From Segetibacter koreensis DSM 18137 (lineage in GTDB: Bacteria; Bacteroidota; Bacteroidia; Chitinophagales; Chitinophagaceae), in NCBI RefSeq assembly GCF_000374045.1, contig NZ_KB893359.1:1-64000 (forward strand): a stretch of 64,000 bases of DNA, read 5' to 3'. The position numbers were made by a program, and so were the translations under genes. The notes under the pieces were generated by a model. That model ran no database searches, was not told where the DNA came from, and saw nothing but the letters and a program-made list of their open reading frames with translations. Positions 9,147 to 19,467 of this stretch are shown piece by piece. The stretch's first letter is position 1, and each line of letters begins with the position of its first letter.

Positions 9147-11798
9147 TCACACATTACTTTCCTTTCCGCTTACTATAGTTTTGTTTACCTCAATACTTCC
9201 ATACGCAACTTTTAAAGTGGGTTTTCCTGCTTTCAGGCTGACAGTTCCAAAACCTGTTGCTGTAGAGATAAAGCTTGTAAAGTCTCCGATTTTAGAATCT
9301 ATATACAATGTTTTGTCTACTGCATCATATCTAACACCTGTCAGTCCTTCTATCATTCCGTAGCTTGACATAGCACGAGCATACCAATGTCCACATTCGT
9401 ACTCATTAAATGGATTTCTTGTTCTTCCGTCGTAACGGTCACGACAGGCACGAATTATATCAAGTGCTTCCTGCACTTTTCCCATCAGCATCAAGTGCGA
9501 TGCTACCTGGTATTCGATGCCTGTCCATACTTCGTCACTATATACAAACGGCAGTGATAACTTCCCTCCTTTCGGCCATGTGCATAGTAACAGCCCGCCT
9601 TCGTTTCCTAAAGCATATGATGGTCTTTGCGGATTAGGATGGTCTGTAAGGTCTTTCTTCAAATTGTATTTATGCACTGATAGTAAATGGCTTTGAACTT
9701 TTTGCCTGTCAATAAAATTTTCTAACCCGCACATTTTTCCAATCCATGCACCTAATACACCATCGCTGAGGCAGCCGATTCCATATTGATATTTTGGTCC
9801 TTCTTTTTGCAAAATCGTTTTTGCTTCTGCTGAGTATTCACCACCAAAAGATTTTGCTGTAGCCGGGTCGGGCGCATTTAAATTCTTGTATTCAATATCC
9901 TGGATAAAATATTCGCCATTATACAATTTTGTTTCGATGTACTGTTTGCCCTTGTCGTACAATGCCTGGTATTTTCTTACATCTTTTTGTAGAAAAGTTC
10001 CCATTTTAATCACCGCAGTCAAAGCGCCGAGGTAAAAGCTGGTACACATACCATCAGGCCCCCAAAATTCAATATCATAAGTATTGTGATGTGGCTCTTC
10101 TACCACTCCTTTGCTTTTAGGATCCCAGATACCAATACAATAGTCCATACTTTTTACAACCATTGGATAAATGTTAGAAAGCCATTTGCTGTCTCCACCT
10201 ATCCGCCATTCGCGGTGTACTTTCATTATGCCGCCTAACTGCCCATCTGCTGCTGCATGAAAATCATGTTTTAGAGGACTAATAGGGAGATTTGCTCTGA
10301 AGCCCTGGTGACCTTCCTTATTCTGGTTTTCGCAAAACTCTGTGTTGCGTAAAGTTCTTTCCAGTGTTGGAAACAAATGAGGTATTGCTTGCGCATAATT
10401 CCATACATGGGTACAGTTGCCGTGGCAACAGCCATTATCATCACCACAACCTTCCCAACTCCATAACCGGCCATCATATTGCCTTAGGACTGTCGGAGAT
10501 TTAATGATAGTGAGGTTGGCAGCAACAGCTTCTATTATTTCTGCAGGTAACGTGCTTGCATAAAAGGCTTCTTTAAAAAGATTGGATTTTCTTTGTAGCT
10601 CTTTATAATTTTTCGCCCAGTAATCAACAACTTCGTAAATGCTGCTGAACTTGCTGCTATACCAAGGCTTGTAATTAGGTGAGGAATTTTGTTTGCCTGT
10701 TGCAACACCAAGGTCTGCCGGACCACCGCAACAACCTGAAGCAGGGTCGCAACTTTTCTTTTCGTCTTTTACTACTTCGCCTATATGCATGTCAGTTTCC
10801 GGAACATACCACGCCATCATTACCCGTATTGTTTTGCTCGCTCCTGCCGCTAATGTAAATGGTACGTACAATGAAGCTCCCGGTGCATTTTTTTCTACAG
10901 GCTCAACTGCCTGTACAATGCCATCTCTTACATTGTTCCATGCCATTGTTAAAGGGTCCCACCAACCACCGCGGAACCAGCAATAATCAACAACCGTTTT
11001 TGCATCGTCTGTAAATATTGCAAACTCACCTTTGTATTGTGGCTTATCTTTTGTTTCATCCTGGCTAACAACAAAACCATTATCTATTTTTTTTATGCTG
11101 TTCGTTGCTCCTTCATTAGCAGCTAAAAAATTTTTTGAATTGTATGAAAATACAGCATTTACACTGGCGGTACGGTTGTTTACAAACTTGTATTCAATCG
11201 CTCCGACAGGCAGGCTGGAGTTATCTTCATCTGTTGGTACAAACGGACTCCAGCCCTTAATTTGCACTTTAAGCGGCACATCAGAATCATGAAGATTGAT
11301 GGTGCAAAAAGGAAATTCTGTAATAAATTCCGCAGTCTTAAATCTCGGCAGTCCAAAGGTTGTACCTGCTGCACCATTACCTGTTCCGCGTTGACCAAAA
11401 AATTTCCATTCAGGAACCTGTCCCTCCAAAACCTTTGCACCATTTTTCATTCCTTTTACAGAAATAGCAGCAAACATTGCAGGCTCATTAAAAATCTCAG
11501 GTTTGTTTCTAACGCTCATGTGAGATATCGCCCCAGTACCTTCCAGACAAAACATGCCCGCACCAATGCCTCCTATCGGGAAAGCAACCCGGTTAAGATA
11601 TTCATCTTTATACGCCGTGTTATACTTTCTTTTGTGCGAAGTTTTTCCGGGATTATCTGCAGTTTCATCTTTCTTTTCTTCTGCTTTGATTTGTTCAGAA
11701 TCGTTGGCTTGTAACAAAGAAGTTGGCGCTACGGCAGCGCCTACAGAACCTATTGCAATATTTTTTAAAAACGAACGTCGATTGTTATTGTCTTCCAT
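9147..11798 (-). CDS. GH116-like glycoside hydrolase (GBA2-type, DUF608), Tat-exported
   Basis: 883 residues. The N-terminus has a twin-arginine signal (NRRSFLKNIAIGSVGAA) and a low-complexity Lys/Glu linker. The beta-sandwich N-domain characteristic of GH116 begins near residue 70 (VAFPIGGIGAGMFCLEGTGA). The C-terminal (alpha/alpha)6 catalytic region contains CTHVWNYAQAIPHLFPTLER, HNTYDIEFWGPDGMCTSFYL and DEVWTGIEYQVASHLM. GH116 enzymes are retaining beta-glucosidases, beta-xylosidases or glucosylceramidases. The second acidic region (NTYD...GP) is clear, but I could not place the nucleophile Glu with confidence, so the exact specificity is open. It is the last gene of a sugar operon, 60 nt after fucP. 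Confidence 0.82.
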   Translation of the reverse strand: MEDNNNRRSFLKNIAIGSVGAAVAPTSLLQANDSEQIKAEEKKDETADNPGKTSHKRKYNTAYKDEYLNRVAFPIGGIGAGMFCLEGTGAISHMSVRNKPEIFNEPAMFAAISVKGMKNGAKVLEGQVPEWKFFGQRGTGNGAAGTTFGLPRFKTAEFITEFPFCTINLHDSDVPLKVQIKGWSPFVPTDEDNSSLPVGAIEYKFVNNRTASVNAVFSYNSKNFLAANEGATNSIKKIDNGFVVSQDETKDKPQYKGEFAIFTDDAKTVVDYCWFRGGWWDPLTMAWNNVRDGIVQAVEPVEKNAPGASLYVPFTLAAGASKTIRVMMAWYVPETDMHIGEVVKDEKKSCDPASGCCGGPADLGVATGKQNSSPNYKPWYSSKFSSIYEVVDYWAKNYKELQRKSNLFKEAFYASTLPAEIIEAVAANLTIIKSPTVLRQYDGRLWSWEGCGDDNGCCHGNCTHVWNYAQAIPHLFPTLERTLRNTEFCENQNKEGHQGFRANLPISPLKHDFHAAADGQLGGIMKVHREWRIGGDSKWLSNIYPMVVKSMDYCIGIWDPKSKGVVEEPHHNTYDIEFWGPDGMCTSFYLGALTAVIKMGTFLQKDVRKYQALYDKGKQYIETKLYNGEYFIQDIEYKNLNAPDPATAKSFGGEYSAEAKTILQKEGPKYQYGIGCLSDGVLGAWIGKMCGLENFIDRQKVQSHLLSVHKYNLKKDLTDHPNPQRPSYALGNEGGLLLCTWPKGGKLSLPFVYSDEVWTGIEYQVASHLMLMGKVQEALDIIRACRDRYDGRTRNPFNEYECGHWYARAMSSYGMIEGLTGVRYDAVDKTLYIDSKIGDFTSFISTATGFGTVSLKAGKPTLKVAYGSIEVNKTIVSGKESNV

Positions 11799-11858
11799 AA
11801 TATTCTTAATTATTCTATTAAAATAATGCAGCTAAATCCTCTCTTAACAAATAACCAT

Positions 11859-13199
11859 TTAATGAACTGCATATATTGGTTCCTCTGTTGCATACTGTCC
11901 CTTGTGTTTTTTCACGCCCCATATTGCATAAAAACCAATGAAAGCAAAGCAGAAAAGAGGAAGTAAAAAAGCTATAGACATGCCTGAATGGTCAGCGATG
12001 GCACCCATTACCGGAGGACAAAACGCTCCCCCTGCAACTGCCATAACAAGGAATGATGCTGCCTTTTTTGTTAATGGTCCGAGCCCCTTAATCCCTAAAG
12101 CAAAAATGGTCGGAAACATAACTGACATAAAGAAATAAGTTGAAAAAAGTGCTATTACGCTTACCCATCCCAAGCCCATAACTACGATGCCTGTTAAGAC
12201 TGTATTGATGATGGCATAAACCGCAAGTAACCGCTTCGGCGATATAAACTTCATTATATAAGACCCTGTTAAACGGCCTATCCAAAAGGAACCCATACCA
12301 CCTATTGCAAGAATCAGTGAAGCCGCCTGTTCAGGATTTTTAGGCATGAAGACCTGGCCAAAAAGACCTAAGTGCAGCATCATACCTGCTATAGTTTCTT
12401 GTAAACCGGTAACAGTTTCGGTGACAAAATTGATAAAAAAAGAATTTACACCCGTTTGTGCTGCCACGTATAAAAACTGGGCGATTACTGCAAGTATAAA
12501 GGATGGATGCTTAAGTAACTCGCGGGTGGGTGCATTTGTTGCTATACCCTCTTCATTATCCTCTTGTATCGCCGGTAGCCGGGTGAAGGAAAATATAAGC
12601 GCTACAAAAACTACTATACTGCCAACATACATATAAGGTTGAATCAGTGAATCAAAGGTGCCTGAATTGCCCGACTTCTCTACGCCAAAAATAAAAAGCC
12701 CGCCCATTAAAGGTCCGAGTATCCATCCAAGTCCATTAAAGGACTGAGCAATATTAATGCGTCGGGCGGCGCCATACTTTGGACCAAGAACAGTAGTATA
12801 AGGGTTAGCAGCCGTTTCAAGACAAGATAAGCCACAGGCTATAATAAACAGTGCAACCAAAAAAGGAACAAAGGCAGCGAATTTAGCAGCGGGATAAAAT
12901 AAAAAAGCGCCTAAAGCAAATAAAGATAGACCAAGTATAATCCCTTTTTTGTACCCGAACCGTTTCATAAACAATCCGGCGGGATAAGCCATTACCAGGT
13001 AACCTATATAAAGAGAAAACTGTACAAAACCGGATTCTGCTTTAGATACGTGAAGTGTGTTCTGAAAATGTTTGTCAAGTACATCCAGCAATCCATGAGC
13101 AAATCCCCATAGTAGAAACAAGATCGTTATCATTGCAAATGGCTTTCGATAACTTGTGCCATCAGCAGCCTTAAAAAGGCTCTTAGTTGTATTTTTCAT
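11859..13199 (-). CDS. fucP: MFS sugar:H+ symporter of the FucP family
   Basis: 446 residues with about twelve hydrophobic segments. Family-typical pieces are the first helix (FLLWGFAHGLLDVLDKHFQ), the cytosolic loop motif YPAGLFMKRFGYKKGIILG and the TM5 region CLETAANPYTTVLGP. FucP proteins import L-fucose, and relatives take glucose, galactose or N-acetylglucosamine, driven by protons across the inner membrane. The position next to an L-fucose isomerase (97 nt) supports L-fucose or D-arabinose as substrate, which is an inference from context. Confidence 0.9.
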   Translation of the reverse strand: MKNTTKSLFKAADGTSYRKPFAMITILFLLWGFAHGLLDVLDKHFQNTLHVSKAESGFVQFSLYIGYLVMAYPAGLFMKRFGYKKGIILGLSLFALGAFLFYPAAKFAAFVPFLVALFIIACGLSCLETAANPYTTVLGPKYGAARRINIAQSFNGLGWILGPLMGGLFIFGVEKSGNSGTFDSLIQPYMYVGSIVVFVALIFSFTRLPAIQEDNEEGIATNAPTRELLKHPSFILAVIAQFLYVAAQTGVNSFFINFVTETVTGLQETIAGMMLHLGLFGQVFMPKNPEQAASLILAIGGMGSFWIGRLTGSYIMKFISPKRLLAVYAIINTVLTGIVVMGLGWVSVIALFSTYFFMSVMFPTIFALGIKGLGPLTKKAASFLVMAVAGGAFCPPVMGAIADHSGMSIAFLLPLFCFAFIGFYAIWGVKKHKGQYATEEPIYAVH

Positions 13200-13296
13200 A
13201 TGTCAGTCGTTTTAAAAAATCATTTTACCCCCATCCTAAAGGGAGAGAAACAACAAGCGTTAAAATATTAAATTTTGTTCATAGCTCGGCAGCAAT

Positions 13297-15069
13297 TTAT
13301 TTGTATAATGCACCGTAGGTAGCACAGGCACGATAATCTGCACCTTCAGTATCTGAACCAAAGGCATTCCATGAAGATGGACGGAATATCTTTTCTTCCT
13401 GCACGTTGTGCATACAAACGGGTATGCGTAACATAGATGCTAAAGAAATCAGCAAGTGACCAATATGTCCATAGCTGATCGCACCATGGTTTGCTCCCCA
13501 GTGAGACATTACGTTGTATACATCTGTAAATGCTCCTTTGCCTGTCAGACGCGGAACAAACCATGTGGTTGGCCAGGTTCTGTCTGTTCTTTCGTCTAAT
13601 ATATTATGAACATTTTCAGGCACTTCAATCGTTTCACCTTCTGCAATCTGTAGTACGGGACCAATACCTTTTACGAGATTTAGACGACACATTGTTACCG
13701 GCATTCCGCCTTTGGTTACAAACTTTGATGAATAACCTCCTCCTCTAAAGTATCCGTTGTTTGCAGGATACCAGGTCGTTGACTGTAAACATGCATCAGC
13801 TTCTTCTTTTTGAATTTCCCAGAAAGGTTTCATTGCAGGTTTGCCATCGATGGTTTGCTGACCACTTCCATCGAGTGTAGCTGAACCGGAATTGATCAGA
13901 TGGATAAAACCATTGGCAGCAGCTCCTTCAGGTCTCCAATTGGCAACTCTTTCAACAGCAGCCGGACTCCAGTAAGTTCGAACATCGGCAAAAATCTGGG
14001 CCGTGTTAGTAAGAAGATAATTAAACAACATGCTTACACCGTTGAGTGAATCGTTTTCGGTTGCAACCATAAATGGAGCACGAATGCCATTCCAGTCGAA
14101 AGATGAGTTAAGAATGGCTTCAGCAAAATCTCCGTTAGGTAAAAAATCTGTCCACTGCCTTTGCCCCTGGAAACCGGAAACAATAGCATCATGCCCAAAA
14201 GCTTCTTCACCAAAACCTTTTTCTTTCAGTTTAGGATTGCCAACCATTAGGTCACGTATAATAATGGTCATTTTGACTACAAATTCCCAGTCTTTGTCTT
14301 TTTGTTCGCGCGAAAATTGCTTTTCCTGCGGATTGAAGTCTTCGCCTTCTTTACAATTTTCTTTTACCCACGCCAGGCCTTTCTGAAACTCATCTTCATC
14401 ATAAATATTCTTTTCTATTCGCCTGTATACTTCTGAAGAATCTACATACTCATTTCGCATTCCAAGATACTCTCTAAACATATCAGGAATAACAATAGAG
14501 CCGGCAATACCCATAGAAACGGAACCTATAGCGAGATAAGATTTACCACGCATAATAGCAACGGCAAGTCCTGCCCTCGCAAAATTTAATAGTTTTTCTT
14601 TTACATCTTCGGGTATAATCTCATCTCCTAAATCCTGCACGTCTCTGCCATAAATACCAAAAGCAGGTAGTCCAAACTGGTTATGAGCAGCTAAAGTCGC
14701 AGCGAGGTATACTGCCCCCGGTCTTTGTGTTCCATTAAAACCCCAGATTGCTTTTGGCAAAGTGGGATTCATATCCATTGTTTCACTTCCGTAGGCCCAA
14801 CAAGGCGTAACCGATAAGGAAACACCAACATTACTTGTTTCAAACTTTTTTGCACACAAATTTGCTTCATGCACACCTCCTATACATTGGTCTGCGATTA
14901 CACATTGTACAGGCTCTCCATTGGGATAGCGTAATTCGTTTTGATATAAGGCTGCTACATTCTGAGCCATCTTCATAGTCGTTTCTTCCAACGACTCTCT
15001 TACACCGCCAAGACGACCATCAATAATAGGTCTTATACCAATTTTTGGATAATCTGTTTGTTGAATCAT
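13297..15069 (-). CDS. fucI: L-fucose isomerase (also likely D-arabinose isomerase)
   Basis: 590 residues, against 591 for the E. coli enzyme. FucI converts L-fucose to L-fuculose in the cytoplasm using Mn2+, and the same enzymes take D-arabinose to D-ribulose. The metal and catalytic residues fall at matching positions: Glu338 (in [10 protein letters not shown]), Asp362 (in [10 protein letters not shown]) and His528 (in [11 protein letters not shown]). The N-terminus is also typical ([20 protein letters not shown]). It lies between fucP and the DUF6786 lipoprotein gene (20 nt). No fuculokinase or aldolase gene is in the window, so the downstream pathway must be elsewhere. Confidence 0.96.
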   Translation of the reverse strand: MIQQTDYPKIGIRPIIDGRLGGVRESLEETTMKMAQNVAALYQNELRYPNGEPVQCVIADQCIGGVHEANLCAKKFETSNVGVSLSVTPCWAYGSETMDMNPTLPKAIWGFNGTQRPGAVYLAATLAAHNQFGLPAFGIYGRDVQDLGDEIIPEDVKEKLLNFARAGLAVAIMRGKSYLAIGSVSMGIAGSIVIPDMFREYLGMRNEYVDSSEVYRRIEKNIYDEDEFQKGLAWVKENCKEGEDFNPQEKQFSREQKDKDWEFVVKMTIIIRDLMVGNPKLKEKGFGEEAFGHDAIVSGFQGQRQWTDFLPNGDFAEAILNSSFDWNGIRAPFMVATENDSLNGVSMLFNYLLTNTAQIFADVRTYWSPAAVERVANWRPEGAAANGFIHLINSGSATLDGSGQQTIDGKPAMKPFWEIQKEEADACLQSTTWYPANNGYFRGGGYSSKFVTKGGMPVTMCRLNLVKGIGPVLQIAEGETIEVPENVHNILDERTDRTWPTTWFVPRLTGKGAFTDVYNVMSHWGANHGAISYGHIGHLLISLASMLRIPVCMHNVQEEKIFRPSSWNAFGSDTEGADYRACATYGALYK

Positions 15070-15089
15070 ATGACAAGTTGAAAATGAAT

Positions 15090-16331
15090 TTAAAATGCTT
15101 TTATAATGTCATCGAGAGATACGCCAAACAGCTTTTTGGCAATACCATCTAATGCCTGCTCGCTTCCGGTAAAATGGAAAACCGAATGTTTGTGAGAAAG
15201 GGTTTCATTAGGCTTTAAAAATGCAGCTGGAGACACACTCTCTATTTCATAAAAGGGGCCCATTTGAGAACCATCGGCTAATGGACCATCATTATAGGCA
15301 TTCACAGCGTCACCAGAAAAAGGTGGCTTGGTTGTATTCCATTCCTGGTTTAAATATTTAGCACCCGGTTCTACATCAAACATGATGGCAGTTAATACTT
15401 TGTTTTCTGAATCATAACTGCCTGCAAACGGCTTTGCTTTGCCAGGTACAACGCCAAGTTTTCCCCTGCTTTTTCCATCTGCTTTAAAGTAAAGAACATC
15501 ATCAGTATGTTTTATTCTATCTGCAGGTATTTCACCAAAATAATTTGTTGTAGCCACTTTACTAAATGGCTGACCGGCGGCATTTTTAAAAGGAACGACA
15601 ATAACCGTTGCAGGTGTTGGTTTAAACATATCCAACAACCACATACAGGGCATACCTGTTGATTCTGTCCATGCATTAGTACCTTTGTTTGTAAGTACAT
15701 TTACGGTCTCATAACCTACTACTTTTACGGATGTATCTAATGTAGTTCCAAGGTCATTATTAATTTGCTTGCTGTCTAACATTTTAATGGTCCGATCAAC
15801 CATCAACTGCATTTCGGTGCCTTTGTAGTTCGTCAGTTTCATTTCTTTTTGCATAGAAACCGAATTATTACTTTTATTGGTCACGTTCCATGTTTCCGTA
15901 TCTATTGGAGCAGGTGTTTTCCAATTGTCAAAAACCATTTTAGAACCTGGCTTGAAATACAGTGAAAACCTTCCACCTTCAGGGCCAAGCCAAAAACGAT
16001 TTTCGCCACCGTAAGCATTCATGTGTGCATCAACGGGCCCGCTAAATGCTTTATAATTGACCCATCCAAAACTTAATCCTTCGTTACCATCTGCGGTTGA
16101 CGTAAATACTTTTGCCTGGTACTTAGGTGAGACAATGATCTGCGAATTATCACCCTCTTTTAAAACAACAACACTGTCATGCTGCTTTAAAAAATGCAGG
16201 TCGTAACCAAAAGTCCCTTCTTTATATAAAGTCGAGTCTTTGTTTTCACCCTGCTCATTTGGAGCAGAATTATTGCATGAAGAATTTATCATGGTAAAAA
16301 GTAAAAGAATGTGAAACCAGCTTTTTCTCAT
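15090..16331 (-). CDS. DUF6786-like lipoprotein of the sugar operon
   Basis: 413 residues. It begins with a lipoprotein signal ([13 protein letters not shown], with Cys19 as the likely lipidated residue). The body is rich in beta-strand pattern with segments such as [16 protein letters not shown] and [12 protein letters not shown] associate this with the DUF6786 family, which looks like a galactose-mutarotase/beta-sandwich fold, but no enzymatic function is established to my knowledge. Its place between fucI and the GH172 enzyme suggests binding or processing of the oligosaccharide at the periplasmic face. That role is inferred from context only. Confidence 0.6.
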   Translation of the reverse strand: MRKSWFHILLLFTMINSSCNNSAPNEQGENKDSTLYKEGTFGYDLHFLKQHDSVVVLKEGDNSQIIVSPKYQAKVFTSTADGNEGLSFGWVNYKAFSGPVDAHMNAYGGENRFWLGPEGGRFSLYFKPGSKMVFDNWKTPAPIDTETWNVTNKSNNSVSMQKEMKLTNYKGTEMQLMVDRTIKMLDSKQINNDLGTTLDTSVKVVGYETVNVLTNKGTNAWTESTGMPCMWLLDMFKPTPATVIVVPFKNAAGQPFSKVATTNYFGEIPADRIKHTDDVLYFKADGKSRGKLGVVPGKAKPFAGSYDSENKVLTAIMFDVEPGAKYLNQEWNTTKPPFSGDAVNAYNDGPLADGSQMGPFYEIESVSPAAFLKPNETLSHKHSVFHFTGSEQALDGIAKKLFGVSLDDIIKAF

Positions 16332-16377
16332 TGAGAAATTTTTGTTTAAATGTTTTTTACAAGTCTTTTGAATAATG

Positions 16378-17538
16378 CTAATTCACTTCGAGATGATCCT
16401 TATCTGTCAGCTTCGGAAAACTATTGTGAGGCTCCGACTGGTACCAAAAAGCTGTGGTTGCAATATCATCCTGCAGAGGCAAATAACGCCCGTCATGTCG
16501 CCATCCTAAAGCCTGGATAGTTACTTTTAAATTCTTTTCAAATCTTATAGGATCCATAATGTGCCAGCGGTACATGCCAAAACGTTGTGCAATTTCATAA
16601 TGACCATCTCCTTTGATAACCTGGTGAAGGCCGACATACGGTGTTGAATATTCAGTGTAATTCACTTCGTCAACTCCTGCTGCATTTTTTTTCCGGGTAT
16701 CAAAATCATAAGCGCCATTAAAATAATCTTCTGTGCCGGTACCGTTAATAGTTGGGTAATCAGTATCTCCGTCCATAAAAAATTTAATTTCCCCTTCGCC
16801 CCACCAGCCGTTGTTGTGTGAGCCGTAGGCCATGTATGTTCCTACATATTGACCTTTACCTACAATACTATCTACGATTACAAAATCTTTTTTATAAGGC
16901 AAAGGGTTTACTCTTCTAAACTGGGCATGAAAATAAGCAGCATCTTTAGGAACATCGGTTAGTGTATAATCGACCTGGTAATACAAAACCATGTCCTCAT
17001 TATTAATGTTTTCCATGGTAATTCTGCATTTTCTTCTAAACGGCATCGGCCAGTAGCAATTAAAACCACTGCCGGGATTTACATTAACTGCCAGTGAATT
17101 AAGATGCGAAAATTTGCCCCAGCCCATTCCAAAAAAATCACCTACAGGCACTTCTACCGAAGGTTTGGTTTCGTCATCCCAATAAAAACGGAGTATAGAA
17201 TAACGCCAGTTTCCGGTGGGAGTCATCCAGATGTGTTGAATAGATCCGGGACCCGTAATTTCCGCAACGTTAAAAGTGGTATGTGCTTTTATAACGACGC
17301 TTGGGCTTACTTTCCATCCTTTACCTAAATCTCGCGAAGCGTTTTTTCCTGTGCCTTCCGTAGCCATACCTCCTTTACCTTTTTCACCGGTAAAGTTTTC
17401 AGGACTTATAGAACGCGTTTTTGCATCCGACATCATGTAGATGTTGCCCATATTCATATTGAGACCATTAAAACCTGTTTGACTAAAAACTGTGAGAGAT
17501 AAAAAACTTGAGGCAAGAATTAGTATTCTTCTTTTCAT
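16378..17538 (-). CDS. GH172 (DUF2961) family glycoside hydrolase, secreted
   Basis: 386 residues with an N-terminal signal peptide (ILILASSFLSLTVFSQ). The core carries strings typical of DUF2961: SPSVVIKAHTTFNVAEITGP, GSIQHIWMT, GEIKFFMDGD and INGTGTEDYFNGAYDF. GH172 is known to contain difructose-anhydride/alpha-fructofuranosidase-type enzymes and exo-acting alpha-D-arabinofuranosidases. The acidic residues in the GDTDYPTINGTGTEDYF stretch fit the catalytic region. It is the first gene of the minus-strand operon, which suits release of a D-arabinose-like or L-fucose-like sugar for the isomerase. That link is inferred. Confidence 0.85.
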   Translation of the reverse strand: MKRRILILASSFLSLTVFSQTGFNGLNMNMGNIYMMSDAKTRSISPENFTGEKGKGGMATEGTGKNASRDLGKGWKVSPSVVIKAHTTFNVAEITGPGSIQHIWMTPTGNWRYSILRFYWDDETKPSVEVPVGDFFGMGWGKFSHLNSLAVNVNPGSGFNCYWPMPFRRKCRITMENINNEDMVLYYQVDYTLTDVPKDAAYFHAQFRRVNPLPYKKDFVIVDSIVGKGQYVGTYMAYGSHNNGWWGEGEIKFFMDGDTDYPTINGTGTEDYFNGAYDFDTRKKNAAGVDEVNYTEYSTPYVGLHQVIKGDGHYEIAQRFGMYRWHIMDPIRFEKNLKVTIQALGWRHDGRYLPLQDDIATTAFWYQSEPHNSFPKLTDKDHLEVN

Positions 17539-18119
17539 ATGGAGTTGTTATGGGTTAATAATTATTTTGATAATGGATAATTAAAAATCTTTCATTTGTT
17601 TTTACAAAAGCTTTCAAGCAATTTTTAGTTCATTTCAACAATAGTTAGTTTATAAAGAATCCGGGCAGGATCTATGCTATAACTGTTTATAATGCCCAAG
17701 ATAAAAATATTGTTGGCAAGTACATTAAAAATTATATAAAATGAATATTCAAGCTGTTACAGTAAAACATTTTTTTTGACAGCCCGAATATACTGGAAAA
17801 GACATTGTTATGTTGATGATATTATTAACAGTTTTGTCCTTTGTTGAAAAGCCAATACAGGAAAACCTCTTGCTACTAATGTAAGTAATATAGACTTTCC
17901 CCAACATCAATTTTTGAATTAAAAAAAGAATAAAAGACTATTCGATTATTTCGTTAAGCGTTTACGCGAGTAAATAAAAATATTTGTTGAAATATCAGGT
18001 CATTGTCGAAGAAAAACACTTATAAAAATGATGCAAGTAAAGGGTACTGAATTTGAGTTTGAATAAACTGGGTACGCATATAATTTTGCGGAAGAGTTAA
18101 ATATGATTTTCTTTTCTTG
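17539..18119. other. Intergenic region upstream of the sugar operon
   Basis: 581 bases, AT-rich, with no convincing frame on either strand. It should hold the promoter of the fuc/GH172 operon. A GCGTTTACGC string near 17957 is a partial palindrome that could suggest a LacI-type operator, but it is a single weak copy and is not called. Confidence 0.4.
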
Positions 18120-19007
18120 TTACTTCAATTTCTCGTTGAAAAAATCAATTGTTCTCTTCCAGGCTAGTTCTGCAGCCGCTTTATCGTAACGAGGTGTTGT
18201 ATCATTATGAAAGCCGTGGTTTACGTTAGGATATATGTAAGCCGTATATTCTTTGCCATTCTCTTTTAATGCAGCTTCATACGCCGGCCATCCCTCGTTT
18301 ATCCTTGTATCCAATGCCGCATAGTGTAAGAGAAGCGGCGCCTTTATTTTCGGAACGTCTTCTTTCGCAGGCTGGCCTCCGTAAAACGGTACAGCTGCAG
18401 CAAGATCCGGAATTTTCACTGCCATCTGATTTGCAATTCCCCCGCCAAAGCAAAAACCTACAACACCCACTTTGCCATTACAATCCTGGTGATTTCTCAT
18501 GTAGTTGTAAGCAGCAATAAAGTCTTCCAACATCTCATTTTGGTTGCGTTTACTTTGCAATTCACGACCTGCGTCGTCATTACCAGGATAGCCACCTAAC
18601 GGAGTTAATGCATCAGGAGCGATCGAGATAAACCCTGCTAGAGCAGCTCTCCTGGCAACATCTTCAATGTGGGGATTCAAACCCCTGTTTTCATGAACAA
18701 CTACGATGCTACCAAGTTTGCGTTTGGCATCAGCAGGCTTTGACAACAACGCTTTAATCATTCCGCCACCTTTTGGTGACTCATAATTAATGTATTCTGA
18801 TTTTAAACGAGGATCATCGCGTTTAATTTGAATCGCGTCCTGATAATCGGGCATCAAAAAACTCATAAGCGCCGGCACTGTAAGACCTCCTACTGCGTAT
18901 GTAGACAGCTTTTGCATAAAATCGCGCCTGTTGACCCGGTTGTGAGCATAGTCATCATAAAGATCAAACACTTCTTGTTTAATGTCTTCTTTTTTTATTT
19001 TGTTCAT
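18120..19007 (-). CDS. Dienelactone hydrolase family protein, Tat-type signal
   Basis: 295 residues. A twin-arginine signal ([19 protein letters not shown]) starts near residue 26, placing the mature protein outside the inner membrane. The alpha/beta-hydrolase core follows with the DLH triad Cys186 ([10 protein letters not shown]), Asp233 (YAALDTRIN) and His264 (NVNHGFHND). Typical family members hydrolyse dienelactone, but Tat-exported Bacteroidota homologues have no proven substrate. It is a single gene, divergent from the YVTN gene at 19468. Confidence 0.88.
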   Translation of the reverse strand: MNKIKKEDIKQEVFDLYDDYAHNRVNRRDFMQKLSTYAVGGLTVPALMSFLMPDYQDAIQIKRDDPRLKSEYINYESPKGGGMIKALLSKPADAKRKLGSIVVVHENRGLNPHIEDVARRAALAGFISIAPDALTPLGGYPGNDDAGRELQSKRNQNEMLEDFIAAYNYMRNHQDCNGKVGVVGFCFGGGIANQMAVKIPDLAAAVPFYGGQPAKEDVPKIKAPLLLHYAALDTRINEGWPAYEAALKENGKEYTAYIYPNVNHGFHNDTTPRYDKAAAELAWKRTIDFFNEKLK

Positions 19008-19467
19008 TTTAGTCTAAATGTATTTACCTTAAAAATAGGTAATTCCGCATCATTGGGTTTCTTTAATGCACTTTATATTTCAATATTTTTCCACCAACAT
19101 TCAAATTGAACTTGTATAAAAGAAAAGGAGAAAAACAGGTAATAATAGTCGAAGAGTGAATGAAATCTTTATTAACGTAAAAGGGAAATAAATGTATGTA
19201 AATAGAAATCGTGCTTCAACATTATATAAACCCTAACAATTCGAATTGGCTGCTAAGAGATTGGTTATTCATGCAGAAAAAGATAATTAGATTTTGGAAG
19301 ACATCTTCTAAACAGATTTTTGTTGTAATTTTCATCGTACTAAATAAATGGTATTAATTTTCTCAGCTTATTTGTTTGTAAGTTATTTTGTTCAAAGCCA
19401 ATTCTCTTGTATGATCCAACACAAATTGCAACAAGAAGAAATCATAATTACAATAAATATTTAAGAT
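19008..19467. other. Divergent intergenic region
   Basis: 460 bases between the divergent dienelactone hydrolase and YVTN-repeat genes. It must hold both promoters. I saw no clear TAnnTTTG element, palindrome or small gene. Confidence 0.4.

Noticed and set aside
17955-17970. Partial palindrome GCGTTTACGC before the sugar operon
   Set aside because: A single short copy with no known regulator nearby is not enough to call an operator.
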